Shown here one piece after another: positions 54,852 through 63,541 of a stretch of DNA of 64,000 nucleotides. Location: contig NZ_CP095487.1 of the NCBI RefSeq assembly GCF_023028345.1, forward strand, positions 496,001 to 560,000. Direction: 5' to 3'. Numbering within the stretch: the stretch's first letter is position 1; every line of letters starts with the position of its first letter. A program made the position numbers and the translations under genes. The DNA comes from Halorientalis marina. Lineage in GTDB: Archaea; Halobacteriota; Halobacteria; Halobacteriales; Haloarculaceae. The notes below the pieces were generated by a model. That model did not search any database, was not told the origin of the DNA, and was given only the letters and a program-made list of their open reading frames with translations.

Positions 54852-54956
54852 CGCCACCGCCAGGGCTCGAACCTGGGACTACCTCGTCTCTGCGGTGAAC
54901 AGGGTATCCCTCTTCACCGTAACAGCGAGGTGCTCTACCAACTGAGCTACGGCGGC
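54852..54956 (-). tRNA. tRNA-Asn(GUU), intron-containing
   Basis: Acceptor GCCGCCG/CGGTGGC, D-arm GCTC-GAGC, anticodon stem CCTCG/CGAGG and T-arm CCAGG-TTCGAGC-CCTGG. The anticodon loop CTGTTA plus A appears once a 32-base intron (54888-54919) is removed. The splice sites form a canonical bulge-helix-bulge: bulge TAC, four-pair helix CTGT/GCAG (one G-U), bulge AGA, with a six-pair intron helix GGTGAA/TTCACC. CCA is not encoded. Confidence 0.92.
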
Positions 54957-55056
54957 TCTCCGTGACGCACTCCGAGATAATCCGAGTTGTAAGAAAGGAC
55001 TTTCGCTTTCGGCTGGCACCGACACGCTTTCACGCGGCCCACGCCAGGACGGGGAT

Positions 55057-56412
55057 ATGAGCGAGGAGTTCGCTGCCGTCGTCGACCGCGTTCGCGAGCG
55101 GGTGACGCCCGACGCCGACGAACGCGAGCGGCTCCGGGCCGCGACCGACCGGCTGGTCGAGCGGACCGAGGCCGCCGTCGCGGACCTCTCGGTCGACGCC
55201 GACGTGATTCTGGTTGGCAGCACGGCCCGGGGGACGTGGCTCACCGGCGACCGCGACATCGACCTGTTCGTGCGGTTTCCCCCCGATCTCGACCGCGAAG
55301 CCCTCGAAACCTACGGCATGGACGTCGGCTGGGCGGTCCTCCCGGACGGGCGCGAGGAGTACGCGGAACACCCCTACGTCGTCGGGGAGTTCGAGGGGTT
55401 CACCGTCGACCTCGTGCCGTGTTACGACGTGGCCGACGCGACGGCGATCCAGTCGGCCGTCGACCGGACGCCCTTCCACACCACCTACCTCGAGGACCGC
55501 CTCGACGACGACCTGGCCGCAGAAGTCCGGGTCTGTAAGGCCTTCCTGAAGGGCATCGGCGTCTACGGGAGTGACCTCAAGACGCGGGGCTTCTCGGGGT
55601 ATCTGACGGAGCTGCTCGTGCTCGAATACGGCGGCTTCCGACCGCTCCTCGAGGCGGCCGCCGACTGGCACCCGCCGGTCGAACTCGACCCGGAGGACCA
55701 CGCCGCGGAGTCGTTCGACGCCCCGCTCGTGGTGATCGACCCGACCGACCCCGAGCGCAATGTCGCGGCGGTCTGTGCGGCCGAGAACGTCGCCCGCCTC
55801 CAGCACTACGCCCGCGACCTGCTCGCCGACCCCCGGACGGACCTCTTCGAGCCGCCGGAGCTCGACCCGCTCTCGCCGGCGGACCTACGGGCCGCGCTCG
55901 CCGACCGCGGGACGACGCCGGTCGCCGTCCGGTTCGAGGCACCCGACGTCGTCGAGGATCAGCTCTGGCCCCAGTTGCGCAAGTCGCTGGGCGGGTTGAC
56001 CGACGAACTCGACCGGCGGGGCTTCGACGTGTTCCGTGCCGAGGCCTTCGCCGACGAGTCGGCGGTCCTGTTCGCCGAACTCGCGGTGGCCGAGCGGCCG
56101 GCCGTCGAGCGGCACGCGGGGCCGCCGGTCCACGTCCGCGACCACGCGACCGGCTTCTACGAGAAGTACGACGCCGCCGACGCGGTCTACGGGCCGTTCG
56201 TCGACGACGCCCGCTACGTCGTCGAGCGCGACCGCGAGTTCGCGACCGCCCGCGCGTTCCTCGACAGCGACGCCCTCCTCGACGTGGCGCTCGGCGCGCA
56301 CGTCGAGACGGCCCTCGAAAACGGGTACGACCTGCTGGTGGGCGAGGAGACGGCGACGCTGGCCGAGTCGTTCGGGACGGAACTGGCCCGCTACTTCGCT
56401 CCGCGGCCCTGA
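55057..56412 (+). CDS. cca: CCA-adding tRNA nucleotidyltransferase (class I)
   Basis: A 451-residue archaeal CCA enzyme. The nucleotidyltransferase motif is GSTARGTWLTGDRDIDLFVR (about residues 52-71), with the two catalytic Asp in DID. VDLVPCYDV supplies the third carboxylate, and the tail domain matches class I enzymes. It adds CCA to tRNA 3' ends. None of the three tRNAs in this window encodes CCA, and two of them lie just upstream. Confidence 0.95.
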   Translation: MSEEFAAVVDRVRERVTPDADERERLRAATDRLVERTEAAVADLSVDADVILVGSTARGTWLTGDRDIDLFVRFPPDLDREALETYGMDVGWAVLPDGREEYAEHPYVVGEFEGFTVDLVPCYDVADATAIQSAVDRTPFHTTYLEDRLDDDLAAEVRVCKAFLKGIGVYGSDLKTRGFSGYLTELLVLEYGGFRPLLEAAADWHPPVELDPEDHAAESFDAPLVVIDPTDPERNVAAVCAAENVARLQHYARDLLADPRTDLFEPPELDPLSPADLRAALADRGTTPVAVRFEAPDVVEDQLWPQLRKSLGGLTDELDRRGFDVFRAEAFADESAVLFAELAVAERPAVERHAGPPVHVRDHATGFYEKYDAADAVYGPFVDDARYVVERDREFATARAFLDSDALLDVALGAHVETALENGYDLLVGEETATLAESFGTELARYFAPRP

Positions 56413-56430
56413 CCGTCGGCCGCTCCGCCC

Positions 56431-57447
56431 CTACTCCTCGACGCCGGCGAACCCCTGGTCCCGGACCTCGGCGATCACGTCGAGCGCGCGGTCGTTGGGC
56501 TCTTCCTCGGGCATGACCGGTTCCCGGCCGTCGAACACCTCGTGGACCATGCTGACGCTCTCTGCGAGGGTGTCGAGGCCGTAGCCGCCTTCGAGCAGGA
56601 AGCCGAGGCCGGCGTCGGCGCGGTCGGCGAACTCCCGGAGCCGATCGGTCAGGACCCCGTACCCTTCCGTGGAGACGCGCATCCGCGAGATGGGGTCGTG
56701 ACGGTGGGCGTCGAACCCCGCGCTGACGAGCAGCAGGTCGGGGTCGAAGGCGGTCAGTGCCGGCGCGATGAGTTCGTCGATGGCCGCCAGGTACTCGGCG
56801 TCGCCACACCCCGCCGGGAACGGGACGTTCATCGTGTACGCCTCGCCGTCGCCCGTGCCGGTCTCGTCGATGTCGCCGCTGCCGGGGTAGAGCCCCTCCT
56901 CGTGCGTGGAGACGTAGAACACGTCGTCGTCCCCGTAGAAGATGTCGTTGATGCCGTTGCCGTGGTGGACGTCCCAGTCGAAGATCGCGACCCGCTCGGC
57001 GTCGCCCTCGTCGATGACGTGACGGGCGGCGACGGCGGCGTTGTTGATGAAACAGAAGCCCATCGCGTCGTCGGCGACGGCGTGGTGGCCCGGCGGGCGG
57101 CCGAGCGCGAAGGGGGTCTGCCGGCCGTCGTCGCCGGCCAGCGCGCGCTCGGCGGCCCAGACGGTCTGGCCGGCGGCCGCGAGCGCCGCGTCCCAGGTGG
57201 CCTCGACGGCGACGGTGTCGGAGTCCCAGTCACCGCCCCCTTCTGCGCAGAACTCTTTGATGGATTCGACGTAGGCGTCGGTGTGGACCGCCCGGACCAT
57301 CTCGTCGGTGGCGGGGTCGGCGGCGACGTACTCGACGCCGTGTTTCTTGGCGAGTGCCTGCCGGATCGCCCGGAGCCGGTCGGCACTCTCCGGGTGTCGG
57401 TACCCGGTCGTGTGAGCGAGGCAGTCCTCGTGATACCCGAATTTCAT
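56431..57447 (-). CDS. Histone deacetylase family protein (AcuC/HdaI-like)
   Basis: A 338-residue arginase-fold deacetylase. Active-site pieces: RPPGHHAVADDAMGFCFINN (His pair), IFDWDVHHGNG (zinc Asp and His), GFDAHRHDP (zinc Asp) and LEGGYGL. It should remove acetyl groups from lysines or small amines using zinc. Its ATG overlaps the stop of the histone gene (57444-57447), so histone and deacetylase are translated together. Confidence 0.93.
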   Translation of the reverse strand: MKFGYHEDCLAHTTGYRHPESADRLRAIRQALAKKHGVEYVAADPATDEMVRAVHTDAYVESIKEFCAEGGGDWDSDTVAVEATWDAALAAAGQTVWAAERALAGDDGRQTPFALGRPPGHHAVADDAMGFCFINNAAVAARHVIDEGDAERVAIFDWDVHHGNGINDIFYGDDDVFYVSTHEEGLYPGSGDIDETGTGDGEAYTMNVPFPAGCGDAEYLAAIDELIAPALTAFDPDLLLVSAGFDAHRHDPISRMRVSTEGYGVLTDRLREFADRADAGLGFLLEGGYGLDTLAESVSMVHEVFDGREPVMPEEEPNDRALDVIAEVRDQGFAGVEE

Positions 57448-57884
57448 TCGAAGTACTGCGCGAGCTCGAAGTACGCCTGGACGTCTTCGGCTTTGACGGT
57501 CCGCCGGTCGGCGTGGCGTGCCAGGTCCGCTGCTGCCGCGGCCACGTTGTCGGCGTACGATTCGAGTATGTCCGCCAGTGCGATCCGTGCGTCCATCGCT
57601 ACCCGGTAGCTGTCGTCGATGTCCAGCCGCGCGATGCGGTCGACCGGCGCGACGGGCAGTTCGAGCCGGTCCTTGTCCGGGACCGTCTCAACGCCGAAGT
57701 CCGACGCCATCAACGTCTTCCGTCCGTCCGCCGTCGCCTCCTCGGCGGCGTCGATTGCCAGCGCTGCCCCCCGCTTTTGAATCCGGCGTGCGAGTTCCTC
57801 CGCCGCCTCCGCGCTGACCCTGAGGTTCCCGGCGTTCCGTCGGATGACCGTATCGACCGGCGCGAACGGAAGCTCGACGCTCAT
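57444..57884 (-). CDS. Doublet archaeal histone
   Basis: A 146-residue protein with two histone folds fused head to tail: LPFAPVDTVIRRNAG opens the first and LPVAPVDRIARLDID the second. Each keeps the Ala/Lys pattern of archaeal histones (RRTVKAEDVQAYFELAQYF at the end). Haloarchaeal histones are acidic and of this doublet type; whether they package DNA widely or act as regulators is debated. Overlaps the deacetylase gene. Confidence 0.93.
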   Translation of the reverse strand: MSVELPFAPVDTVIRRNAGNLRVSAEAAEELARRIQKRGAALAIDAAEEATADGRKTLMASDFGVETVPDKDRLELPVAPVDRIARLDIDDSYRVAMDARIALADILESYADNVAAAAADLARHADRRTVKAEDVQAYFELAQYFE

Positions 57885-57980
57885 AGACCATACCGGGAGG
57901 GACGCGGTCTTACAACTTTCGGTGGCCGCGCTCGCGCCCGCTCGGCCCGCAAACCCGCCTCCAGCGCTCTCGCCACCCCG

Positions 57981-59432
57981 TCAGAACACGTCCTCGGCGT
58001 CGAGCCTGTCGTCCCGTAACTGCCCGCGTGCGGTGATCTCCTGGCCCAACTGGACCGTCGCGTCCGTCTCGACGCTCATCGTCTCCTCGCCGTCGTCGAG
58101 CACCACCGGCTCGCCGGTCTGGACGACCGTCCCCGTGAACTCCACCACGTCGTCCTCGTCGCTCTCGGCGGCCGCCACCGCCGTCCCGGCGCCACTGCCG
58201 CCGTCGCTCGCGGCTTCCGCGTCGGCGGTCGCGCCGTCGTCGCCCGCGAACGCGTCCAGCCCGGCGTTTCCGCTGTCGTCCGTGCCCGCCGACCCGCCCC
58301 CGGCGCCTGGTCCGACCGTCGTGTCCCCGTCCTCGAGGACGACGACCGTCGAGCGCCAGTTCGCCGAGGCTTCGAGGTCGTCCTGCCAGCCGTCCTTGAT
58401 CTCCACGTCCGCGACGAACACCTCGTCGCCCGGCTCGATCTCCTTGTCGGCCTTGTCGCCCCACAGCGCGACGCGAATGTCGCCCGTCTCGTCCTGGATG
58501 CGGACGTTCCGGACCTGCCCCTCGGAGCCGTCGTCGCGGTCGAAGGTCCGCTTCGGGTCCGCCGACCGGACTACCCCGCCGATGTCGACGGTCTGGCCGA
58601 TCTCGACGGCGTCGATGGCCGCCGTCTCCGGCGTGAACTCGACCGATTCCTCGATCTCCTCGATGGCGCCCGCTTCCCCGACGTGGAGTTCGAGGTCGCC
58701 GTCGCGCTCGCGGACGTAGCCGTCGACCACCTCGACGGGCGTCCCCGGCGACAGTTCCTCGGCGCGTTCCGCGCGCTCGTCCCACATCGTCACGCGGACG
58801 CGGCCGGTCTCGTCGCCGAGGGTGAGATTCGACACCCGTCCCTCGGAGCCGTCGTCGCGGTCGAAGGTCCGCACCGAGTCGGTGTCGAGCACCAGCCCGC
58901 GGACGTTCACGTCGGAGCGACCGAGCACGAGGTCGTCGATGCTCGTCGTCGCCCCGATCTGGACGTCGATCTCGACCTCCTCGTCCGGTTCGGCCTTGTC
59001 GACGCTGACCTCGAGGCCGTTGTAGCCGTCCTTCGGCCGCCCTTTCACCCGGAGTACGGCACCGGGTTCGAGCCCGCCGTCCGCGACGGCCGCGGCCTGC
59101 TCGTCCCAGAACGAGAGGGTGATGCTGCCGGTCTCGTCGGCGGCCTCGACGTTGACGACGCGGCCGTCCTCGTCCTCGCCGTCGCGCTCGAAGGTCCGGA
59201 CCTCGCCGACCCGAACGACCTTCGCGAGGAACTTCACCTCGTCCATCCCGGGTTCGACGTCGGCGATGCCCTCCACCTCGCCGTCCTTGAGCTCGTGCGC
59301 GATGAGCATCGCCGCCGTCTCCTCGTCCGCGAGCCCGCCCATCTGGTCGATCTTCTCCTCGACGGCCTCGCGGAACTCCTCCTCGGAGACGTCGGTATCG
59401 AGATCCGCGTAGATGTCTGCTATCGCACCCAT
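57981..59432 (-). CDS. Single-stranded DNA-binding protein, RPA type
   Basis: A 483-residue protein. A helical N-terminus (about 1-55) is followed by three OB folds recognisable by repeated VRTFDRDDGSEGRV-like and ITLSFWDEQA/VRVTMWDERA/IRVALWGDKA strands (about 65-165, 170-275, 280-375). A Gly/Ala/Asp linker leads to a C-terminal OB-like segment VVEFTGTVVQTGEPVVL. It protects single-stranded DNA in replication and repair. ATG 59430-59432 gives the standard N-terminus; the upstream open frame is not protein-like. Confidence 0.92.
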   Translation of the reverse strand: MGAIADIYADLDTDVSEEEFREAVEEKIDQMGGLADEETAAMLIAHELKDGEVEGIADVEPGMDEVKFLAKVVRVGEVRTFERDGEDEDGRVVNVEAADETGSITLSFWDEQAAAVADGGLEPGAVLRVKGRPKDGYNGLEVSVDKAEPDEEVEIDVQIGATTSIDDLVLGRSDVNVRGLVLDTDSVRTFDRDDGSEGRVSNLTLGDETGRVRVTMWDERAERAEELSPGTPVEVVDGYVRERDGDLELHVGEAGAIEEIEESVEFTPETAAIDAVEIGQTVDIGGVVRSADPKRTFDRDDGSEGQVRNVRIQDETGDIRVALWGDKADKEIEPGDEVFVADVEIKDGWQDDLEASANWRSTVVVLEDGDTTVGPGAGGGSAGTDDSGNAGLDAFAGDDGATADAEAASDGGSGAGTAVAAAESDEDDVVEFTGTVVQTGEPVVLDDGEETMSVETDATVQLGQEITARGQLRDDRLDAEDVF

Positions 59433-59579
59433 ACTAGTGTCCGTGGTGGGTTCCGCTCCGCTTAAGCGTTGCCGTCGGCACCCGCCGGCACCGCTCTCCG
59501 GTGGTTTCTCCGTACTCGGCCGGTCGGTCATAGGACTCGCTGGTCGCCCGTTCGGATTTAAATCTCGGGGCGGACGGCG

Positions 59580-60248
59580 CTACTCCCCGGCGGTCGTCGT
59601 CGGCGTCGGCGACGTGGGTGCGCTCGCGCTCGAACTCGCGTAGCCGGCGCTGGCCATCGGTCGCCGGCCGCTCCGTCCGTCGTGGACGACCGACGCGTTG
59701 CTCGGGAACGCGTCCGCGAACTCGAAGCGAGCCTCGTACCCGATGGCACCGAGGCACTGCTGGCACACGTCGGGGCCGTCCTCGGGGTCGGCGGTCGTGA
59801 TCGTCACCGTGACGCTCCCGCCGTCCTCGTCGTGGTCGATCACACTCACGTCGACCACCCTGCAGGGGTTCGCCGCGTCGACCGTCCCCGTCACGACCAG
59901 CGTCCGCTCGTCTTCCGCGAACTCGACGTCGTCGACCGTGTTGTCGCTCGGGCCGGTGCCACACCCCGCGTCGGTGACGCTGACCGTGTAGTCGACGCCG
60001 TCAATCGTTCCGGTCCGCGCCATCGGATCGCTCGGCGGCGTGCCCGGCGTGGCGGTCCCCGTCGTACCGTCCGCCGTCGTGACCTGGTCCGAGGCCGTCC
60101 CGGGCGGCGTCGACTCGTTCGTGCTCGGAGTCTCGTCGGCGCCCGCCGGGTCGCTGCTGTTGTTCGCCCCCTGATTCTGCGTACAGCCGGCGAGGGCGCC
60201 GACCGCGCCCGCGCTGGCCGCGACTGCGAGGAATCTGCGTCTGTGCAT
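59580..60248 (-). CDS. Twin-arginine lipoprotein, unknown function
   Basis: A 222-residue exported protein: HRRRFLAVAASAGAVGALAGC signal with lipobox, a Thr/Ser/Asn linker (to about residue 80), and a compact domain with cysteines in DAGCGTG, NPCRVVD and CQQCLG that probably form disulfides. The C-terminus is Ser/Thr/Pro-rich. The sequence is unlike any family I know. Confidence 0.72.
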   Translation of the reverse strand: MHRRRFLAVAASAGAVGALAGCTQNQGANNSSDPAGADETPSTNESTPPGTASDQVTTADGTTGTATPGTPPSDPMARTGTIDGVDYTVSVTDAGCGTGPSDNTVDDVEFAEDERTLVVTGTVDAANPCRVVDVSVIDHDEDGGSVTVTITTADPEDGPDVCQQCLGAIGYEARFEFADAFPSNASVVHDGRSGRRPMASAGYASSSASAPTSPTPTTTAGE

Positions 60249-60307
60249 ATTCCCGGCAACAGCCCCCTAAAAAAAGCCTCTTGTGAAGAGTCAAACCGGG
60301 GTTTGAC

Positions 60308-60928
60308 TCATCGAGTTCGGATGGTCCACTCGTCGTCGCCGTACTCGACGCTCGCGTCGAACAGGCCCATGATCGTCGCGAGCGTCCGGTCGTCGTGCGC
60401 GGCGGGGTCGAGGTGGTAGTGGCCGGCGGCGTCGGCACCCTTCACGCGGCCGGTGAGAGCGTGACAGAACTGGAACGCCGGCTTGAGATCGGTGTACTGC
60501 AACAGGGCGGTCAAGGAGTCGAAGCAGAGCCGGACCGGGCCGGCCGTCGAGTCGAGGTGGTCGCTGAGACGAATCCCAAGTCCGGTCAGGTCGGCGGGGC
60601 TGTCCACCGACTCCGCCGACCACCGGCTGGCTCCGTGGACCTCGAGGTCCTCCAGGTCCGCCGCCGTCCCGTCGCCGACGCCGACGACGATTCCGCGCTT
60701 CGGCGGCTGGACGGTGTTGTCGTACCACCGCTCGACCCATTCCTGTGCGGACTGTCGGTACGTGACCGCGAGGACCGTCCTCTCCCCCGGATCATCGCCC
60801 GCGAGCAGGTCGGTACAGACCTCGACACCGGTGCTGCCGAACGACGGTGTGAGTACGAGTACGCTTCCGTACCCCTCGAGTTCCGCCGATAGCGTCTCCG
60901 ATGCCCGGTGTTTGACCTGCTTTACCAT
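60308..60928 (-). CDS. DUF7504-like RecA/KaiC-fold protein without Walker A
   Basis: A 206-residue protein whose core looks like a degenerate RecA/KaiC fold: SVLVLTPSFGSTGVEVCTDL replaces the P-loop, and PVRLCFDSLTALLQYTDLK keeps the strand-Asp-Ser of the Walker B region. The ATP site lacks GKT, so hydrolysis is unlikely. Haloarchaea have many such DUF7504 proteins, often near regulators. TATA-like cttatg (minus) is centred about 28 bases before ATG 60926-60928, which selects this start. Confidence 0.75.
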   Translation of the reverse strand: MVKQVKHRASETLSAELEGYGSVLVLTPSFGSTGVEVCTDLLAGDDPGERTVLAVTYRQSAQEWVERWYDNTVQPPKRGIVVGVGDGTAADLEDLEVHGASRWSAESVDSPADLTGLGIRLSDHLDSTAGPVRLCFDSLTALLQYTDLKPAFQFCHALTGRVKGADAAGHYHLDPAAHDDRTLATIMGLFDASVEYGDDEWTIRTR

Positions 60929-61049
60929 ACCTCTATTCCCGGAGTCATGGCGCATAAGATTGCTGATTCTCAGAAGGAACTAACTACCAATCCTCGGTAC
61001 TATGCAACCGAGACGCAACCGACCGCCGGCTCCCCCCGAATCGTAACCC

Positions 61050-61058
61050 CTTTATCCG
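61050..61058 (+). promoter_or_regulatory. tRNA-Arg TATA element
   Basis: ctttatccg, centred about 27 bases before the first base of the tRNA at 61081, the normal archaeal spacing. It lies outside the integrated element, so integration leaves tRNA expression intact. Confidence 0.6.
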
Positions 61059-61080
61059 GCACCGCGAAACGTGAGGGTGA

Positions 61081-61153
61081 GTCCTGATAGGGTAGTGGAC
61101 TATCCTCTTGGCTTGCGGAGCCAGGGACCGGAGTTCAAATCTCCGTCAGGACG
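61081..61153 (+). tRNA. tRNA-Arg(GCG)
   Basis: The acceptor stem GTCCTGA/TCAGGAC, anticodon stem TTGGC/GCCAG, loop TTGCGGA with anticodon GCG, and T-arm CGGAG-TTCAAAT-CTCCG all fold. No intron and no encoded CCA. It reads CGC/CGU codons. A tyrosine integrase gene lies about 210 bases downstream, so the 3' half of this tRNA is the likely attachment site. Confidence 0.93.
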
Positions 61154-61154
61154 T

Positions 61155-61180
61155 ACACGGCTTCGCCGTGTCCCACTTTT
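61155..61180 (+). terminator. Hairpin terminator after tRNA-Arg
   Basis: acacggc (61155-61161) and gccgtgt (61165-61171) pair perfectly around a ttc loop, followed by cccacttttt. It lies two bases past the tRNA and would end its transcript. Confidence 0.6.
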
Positions 61181-61365
61181 TCGGGTGACTACACATGAGA
61201 GACGCCTATGTGGAAAGCCAAGTACCAGGGTTACAGTACCCGAAACGACCGCAGTATAGCGATTACGAATACCTGTCAGGCCAAGTTCAGTAAACCCCGC
61301 CGTCTGGCGATTTTGAGCCAGAAACAGGGTAACTGGCATACGCGCCCGGAATGGAGGGGGGTCCC

Positions 61366-62472
61366 ATGACAGAAATCGAGAACATCAAAATCGTCCCGAA
61401 ACCCTCCCGCGAGTGGCTGAGAGAAAGGCAACTCGAAGATTACGCCGACCACCGCGAGAACCTGATTCGCTGGTTGCTCAACTTGGGAAAGAACCCCGAG
61501 ATGGCAGACGGCTACGCGCACGCGACAGTCAACAACACCGCCGAACGACTCGACCGCTTCTACCGATGGGCATGGGACGAGTTCGGGGGCTACACGACCG
61601 ATATAACGCACTCGCAAGCCGACGCCTACATGCAGAACCTCGCAATGCGGGAGGAAACGAACACGTCCCGGAGCAACACGCAAAAATCAATCAAGCGCCT
61701 GTTCAAATGGCGACACCATCAGTACGGGGGCGAGCTGTGGGAACCCGAGATTACGTTTACCGAATCCTCGGGCGCAGGGGAACCCCGTGACTTCCTGACA
61801 CGAGAGGAACGCCGCAAAGTCAGAGAAGCTGCCCTCGAATACGGGTCCATCCCCTCCTACAACCAACTTTCTTCCGAAGACCGCGACAGGTGGAAAGTGT
61901 ACCTCGCGCAACGCCTGAGTAAGCACAAGAAGGACATTGGCCCCGACGATTGGGACGCAGCGAACAGTTGGAAGTTCCCAAGCCTCGTGTGGGTCAGTCT
62001 TGACGCTGGGTTGCGCCCCATCGAAGTTGAACGTGCGAAGACCTCGTGGGTTGACGTTGAAAACGCTGTGCTTCGTATCCCGCGTGCGGAGAGTTCCAAG
62101 AACGAAGGCAATTGGACGGTGAGCCTGACGGAGCGAACTGCAAACTCTCTGTCCCGGTGGCTGGAAGAACGCGAACAATACGACCTCTACGACGGGACAG
62201 ACGCCCTCTGGTTGACGCGCTTCGGGAATCCATATCGGTCGAAAGCACTCCGGCAGGTGCTTGAGCGACTATTCGAGATTGCGGGAATCCCGACCGAGAA
62301 CCGCCAAGTCTCGTGGTATATCATCAGGCACAGCGTCGGTACTTACATGACCCGCGAGGATGGGTTGGCGGCGGCGCGAGCACAACTGAGGCACAAATCG
62401 GTTCGGACTACCGTTCGGTATGACAATGCGCCACCAGAAGACCGACGAAAGGCGCTCGACCGTATGGGCTAA
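61366..62472 (+). CDS. int: Tyrosine-type site-specific integrase
   Basis: A 368-residue phage-type recombinase. A SAM-like N-terminal DNA-binding domain covers about 1-130, and the catalytic domain follows. Catalytic residues: Arg217 (DAGLRPIE), Arg321 (WYIIRHSVGT, where the usual first His of HxxR is Tyr318), the LRHKSV segment and nucleophile Tyr352 (TTVRYDNA). ATG 61366 follows a strong Shine-Dalgarno run ggagggggg (61353-61361). It presumably integrates the element at tRNA-Arg. Confidence 0.92.
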   Translation: MTEIENIKIVPKPSREWLRERQLEDYADHRENLIRWLLNLGKNPEMADGYAHATVNNTAERLDRFYRWAWDEFGGYTTDITHSQADAYMQNLAMREETNTSRSNTQKSIKRLFKWRHHQYGGELWEPEITFTESSGAGEPRDFLTREERRKVREAALEYGSIPSYNQLSSEDRDRWKVYLAQRLSKHKKDIGPDDWDAANSWKFPSLVWVSLDAGLRPIEVERAKTSWVDVENAVLRIPRAESSKNEGNWTVSLTERTANSLSRWLEEREQYDLYDGTDALWLTRFGNPYRSKALRQVLERLFEIAGIPTENRQVSWYIIRHSVGTYMTREDGLAAARAQLRHKSVRTTVRYDNAPPEDRRKALDRMG

Positions 62473-62482
62473 CACAGACACA

Positions 62483-62743
62483 ATGACGACCATCAATACC
62501 CGGCAGATTGAGGAACTGATGAGCGACTACCACGCGGCAGAAACCCGACGAGAGCAGCGGGAGATAGAGAACGACATTCTCGAACTCACGGTGTGGGGCG
62601 AGCAACCAGACAGAGAAGATGACCCGGCATTTGCCACGTTCTCGAAAGAGGAATGGGACGCAATCTGTGACGCTGTCGAAGTCGTTGACAACGTCAAGGA
62701 GATTGAAGCACAACTGCGGAGGCCCTATTTTGTAAACCTGTAG
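62483..62743 (+). CDS. Small acidic protein downstream of the integrase
   Basis: An 86-residue helical, charged protein (TRQIEELMSDYHAAETRREQ near the start). It lies ten bases after the integrase stop, so it is co-transcribed. It may be an excisionase-like or control partner of the integrase; no known motif supports that. An in-frame ATG at 62420 inside the integrase end is less likely. Confidence 0.65.
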   Translation: MTTINTRQIEELMSDYHAAETRREQREIENDILELTVWGEQPDREDDPAFATFSKEEWDAICDAVEVVDNVKEIEAQLRRPYFVNL

Positions 62744-62762
62744 GGCTGTAACCGGGGCAGAA

Positions 62763-62907
62763 TCCAACGAGAAGCCCCGCCACACCCAACCACCGCTTAC
62801 AGCCCCGCTTACAGAACAGAGATTGGGCTGTTCCTACCCGTTCTACAACGGGATGATAGCGACCCTAATGCCGTTTCATGACCAGAAACCAGACCCATCA
62901 TCAGGAT
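62763..62907. repeat. Repeat module, copy A
   Basis: About 145 bases that align, with small gaps and scattered mismatches, to 63542-63688. Shared blocks include ccaccgcttacagcccc, gggctgttccta, cgttctacaa, atgatagcgacc and ccgtttcat. Copy A also holds a hairpin cccgtt-ctac-aacggg (62837-62852) that copy C lacks. On the minus strand both copies end an open frame at the same place (SV/PVL then stop). Confidence 0.75.
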
Positions 62908-63001
62908 GTGCCACATTCGGAGGCCGTACACAACGAGAATGTGAGAGGCCAATCACTTTTACCATCGGTTATCGCTCTATTCGTTGTTCAGCATAGGATT
63001 C

Positions 63002-63166
63002 TCACCAGTTATCAGTCAGGATAATAAAATACTGAAATGCTCTCCGAGTATGGTAGTTTTTCATGTTCGGAGTATCTGCTGCGAGTGCTTCGCTGAGACA
63101 GCCCTCTATACGCTCTGCGCAGCTATCTTGGTCGGTTAACTGTAGTTGTTTATCCATCCCCATCAT
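63002..63166 (-). CDS. 54-residue protein of the integrated element
   Basis: ATG 63164-63166 opens MMGMDKQLQLTDQDSCAERI and continues to NW and a stop. A strong TATA box (tttatata on the minus strand, 63188-63195) is centred 27 bases before the ATG, so the message is leaderless and starts at the first codon. No family is recognised. The protein is mixed in charge and has no membrane segment. Confidence 0.55.
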   Translation of the reverse strand: MMGMDKQLQLTDQDSCAERIEGCLSEALAADTPNMKNYHTRRAFQYFIILTDNW

Positions 63167-63187
63167 CTTGAGAGTACGTCCCACACC

Positions 63188-63195
63188 TATATAAA
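63188..63195 (-). promoter_or_regulatory. TATA box of the 54-residue gene
   Basis: The minus strand reads tttatata, one of the best TATA matches in the window. It is 27 bases from ATG 63166. The AT-rich stretch just beyond (63200-63235) may hold a divergent promoter, but no plus-strand gene is found there. Confidence 0.65.
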
Positions 63196-63301
63196 CACAT
63201 GGTATTTATTATAATTTCTAAAAAATAATTACTTGGGTGGTAAAACACAGACAGTCTCTATTCACATATCTACCGCGCAGGTCGGGACTCTGAGGTTGTA
63301 T

Positions 63302-63326
63302 CCAACGAGAACGCCCGCCACACCCC
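63302..63326. repeat. Short repeat, copy B
   Basis: ccaacgagaacgcccgccacaccc-type unit of about 24 bases. Close matches start at 62764 (copy A) and 63544 (copy C). Copy B lacks the rest of the 145-base module and instead abuts the stop codon of the small membrane peptide gene at 63326. Confidence 0.65.
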
Positions 63327-63463
63327 TACTTTCCCCTTCCCCGTGGAGATAGCCGTTCGCCGCGCCTGTCATCGACTCGGTTGAACACGACTGCCAGTAG
63401 CAGGAGGCCAGTCATCACGATAGTACCTACCTCTAACGCAAGTATCAGGAGTTGCCCCACCAT
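63326..63463 (-). CDS. 45-residue single-pass membrane peptide
   Basis: ATG 63461-63463 opens MVGQLLILALEVGTIVMTGL with LLLAVVF following (one membrane helix of about 25 residues), then a short Arg-rich tail. Such tiny membrane peptides are common in haloarchaeal viruses and plasmids. Its stop lies directly beside repeat copy B. No family is recognised. Confidence 0.45.
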   Translation of the reverse strand: MVGQLLILALEVGTIVMTGLLLLAVVFNRVDDRRGERLSPRGRGK

Positions 63464-63541
63464 GAGCAGTAACCTACTCACTCACGGGTGAAGTATGCTT
63501 CTACGAAAACAGGTTTGTGCCAGTCAGGGAATTTGAGGACG

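Noticed and set aside
61100..61339. Minus-strand frame ending in GDLNSGPWLRKP
   Set aside because: It is an antisense translation of tRNA-Arg and its terminator.
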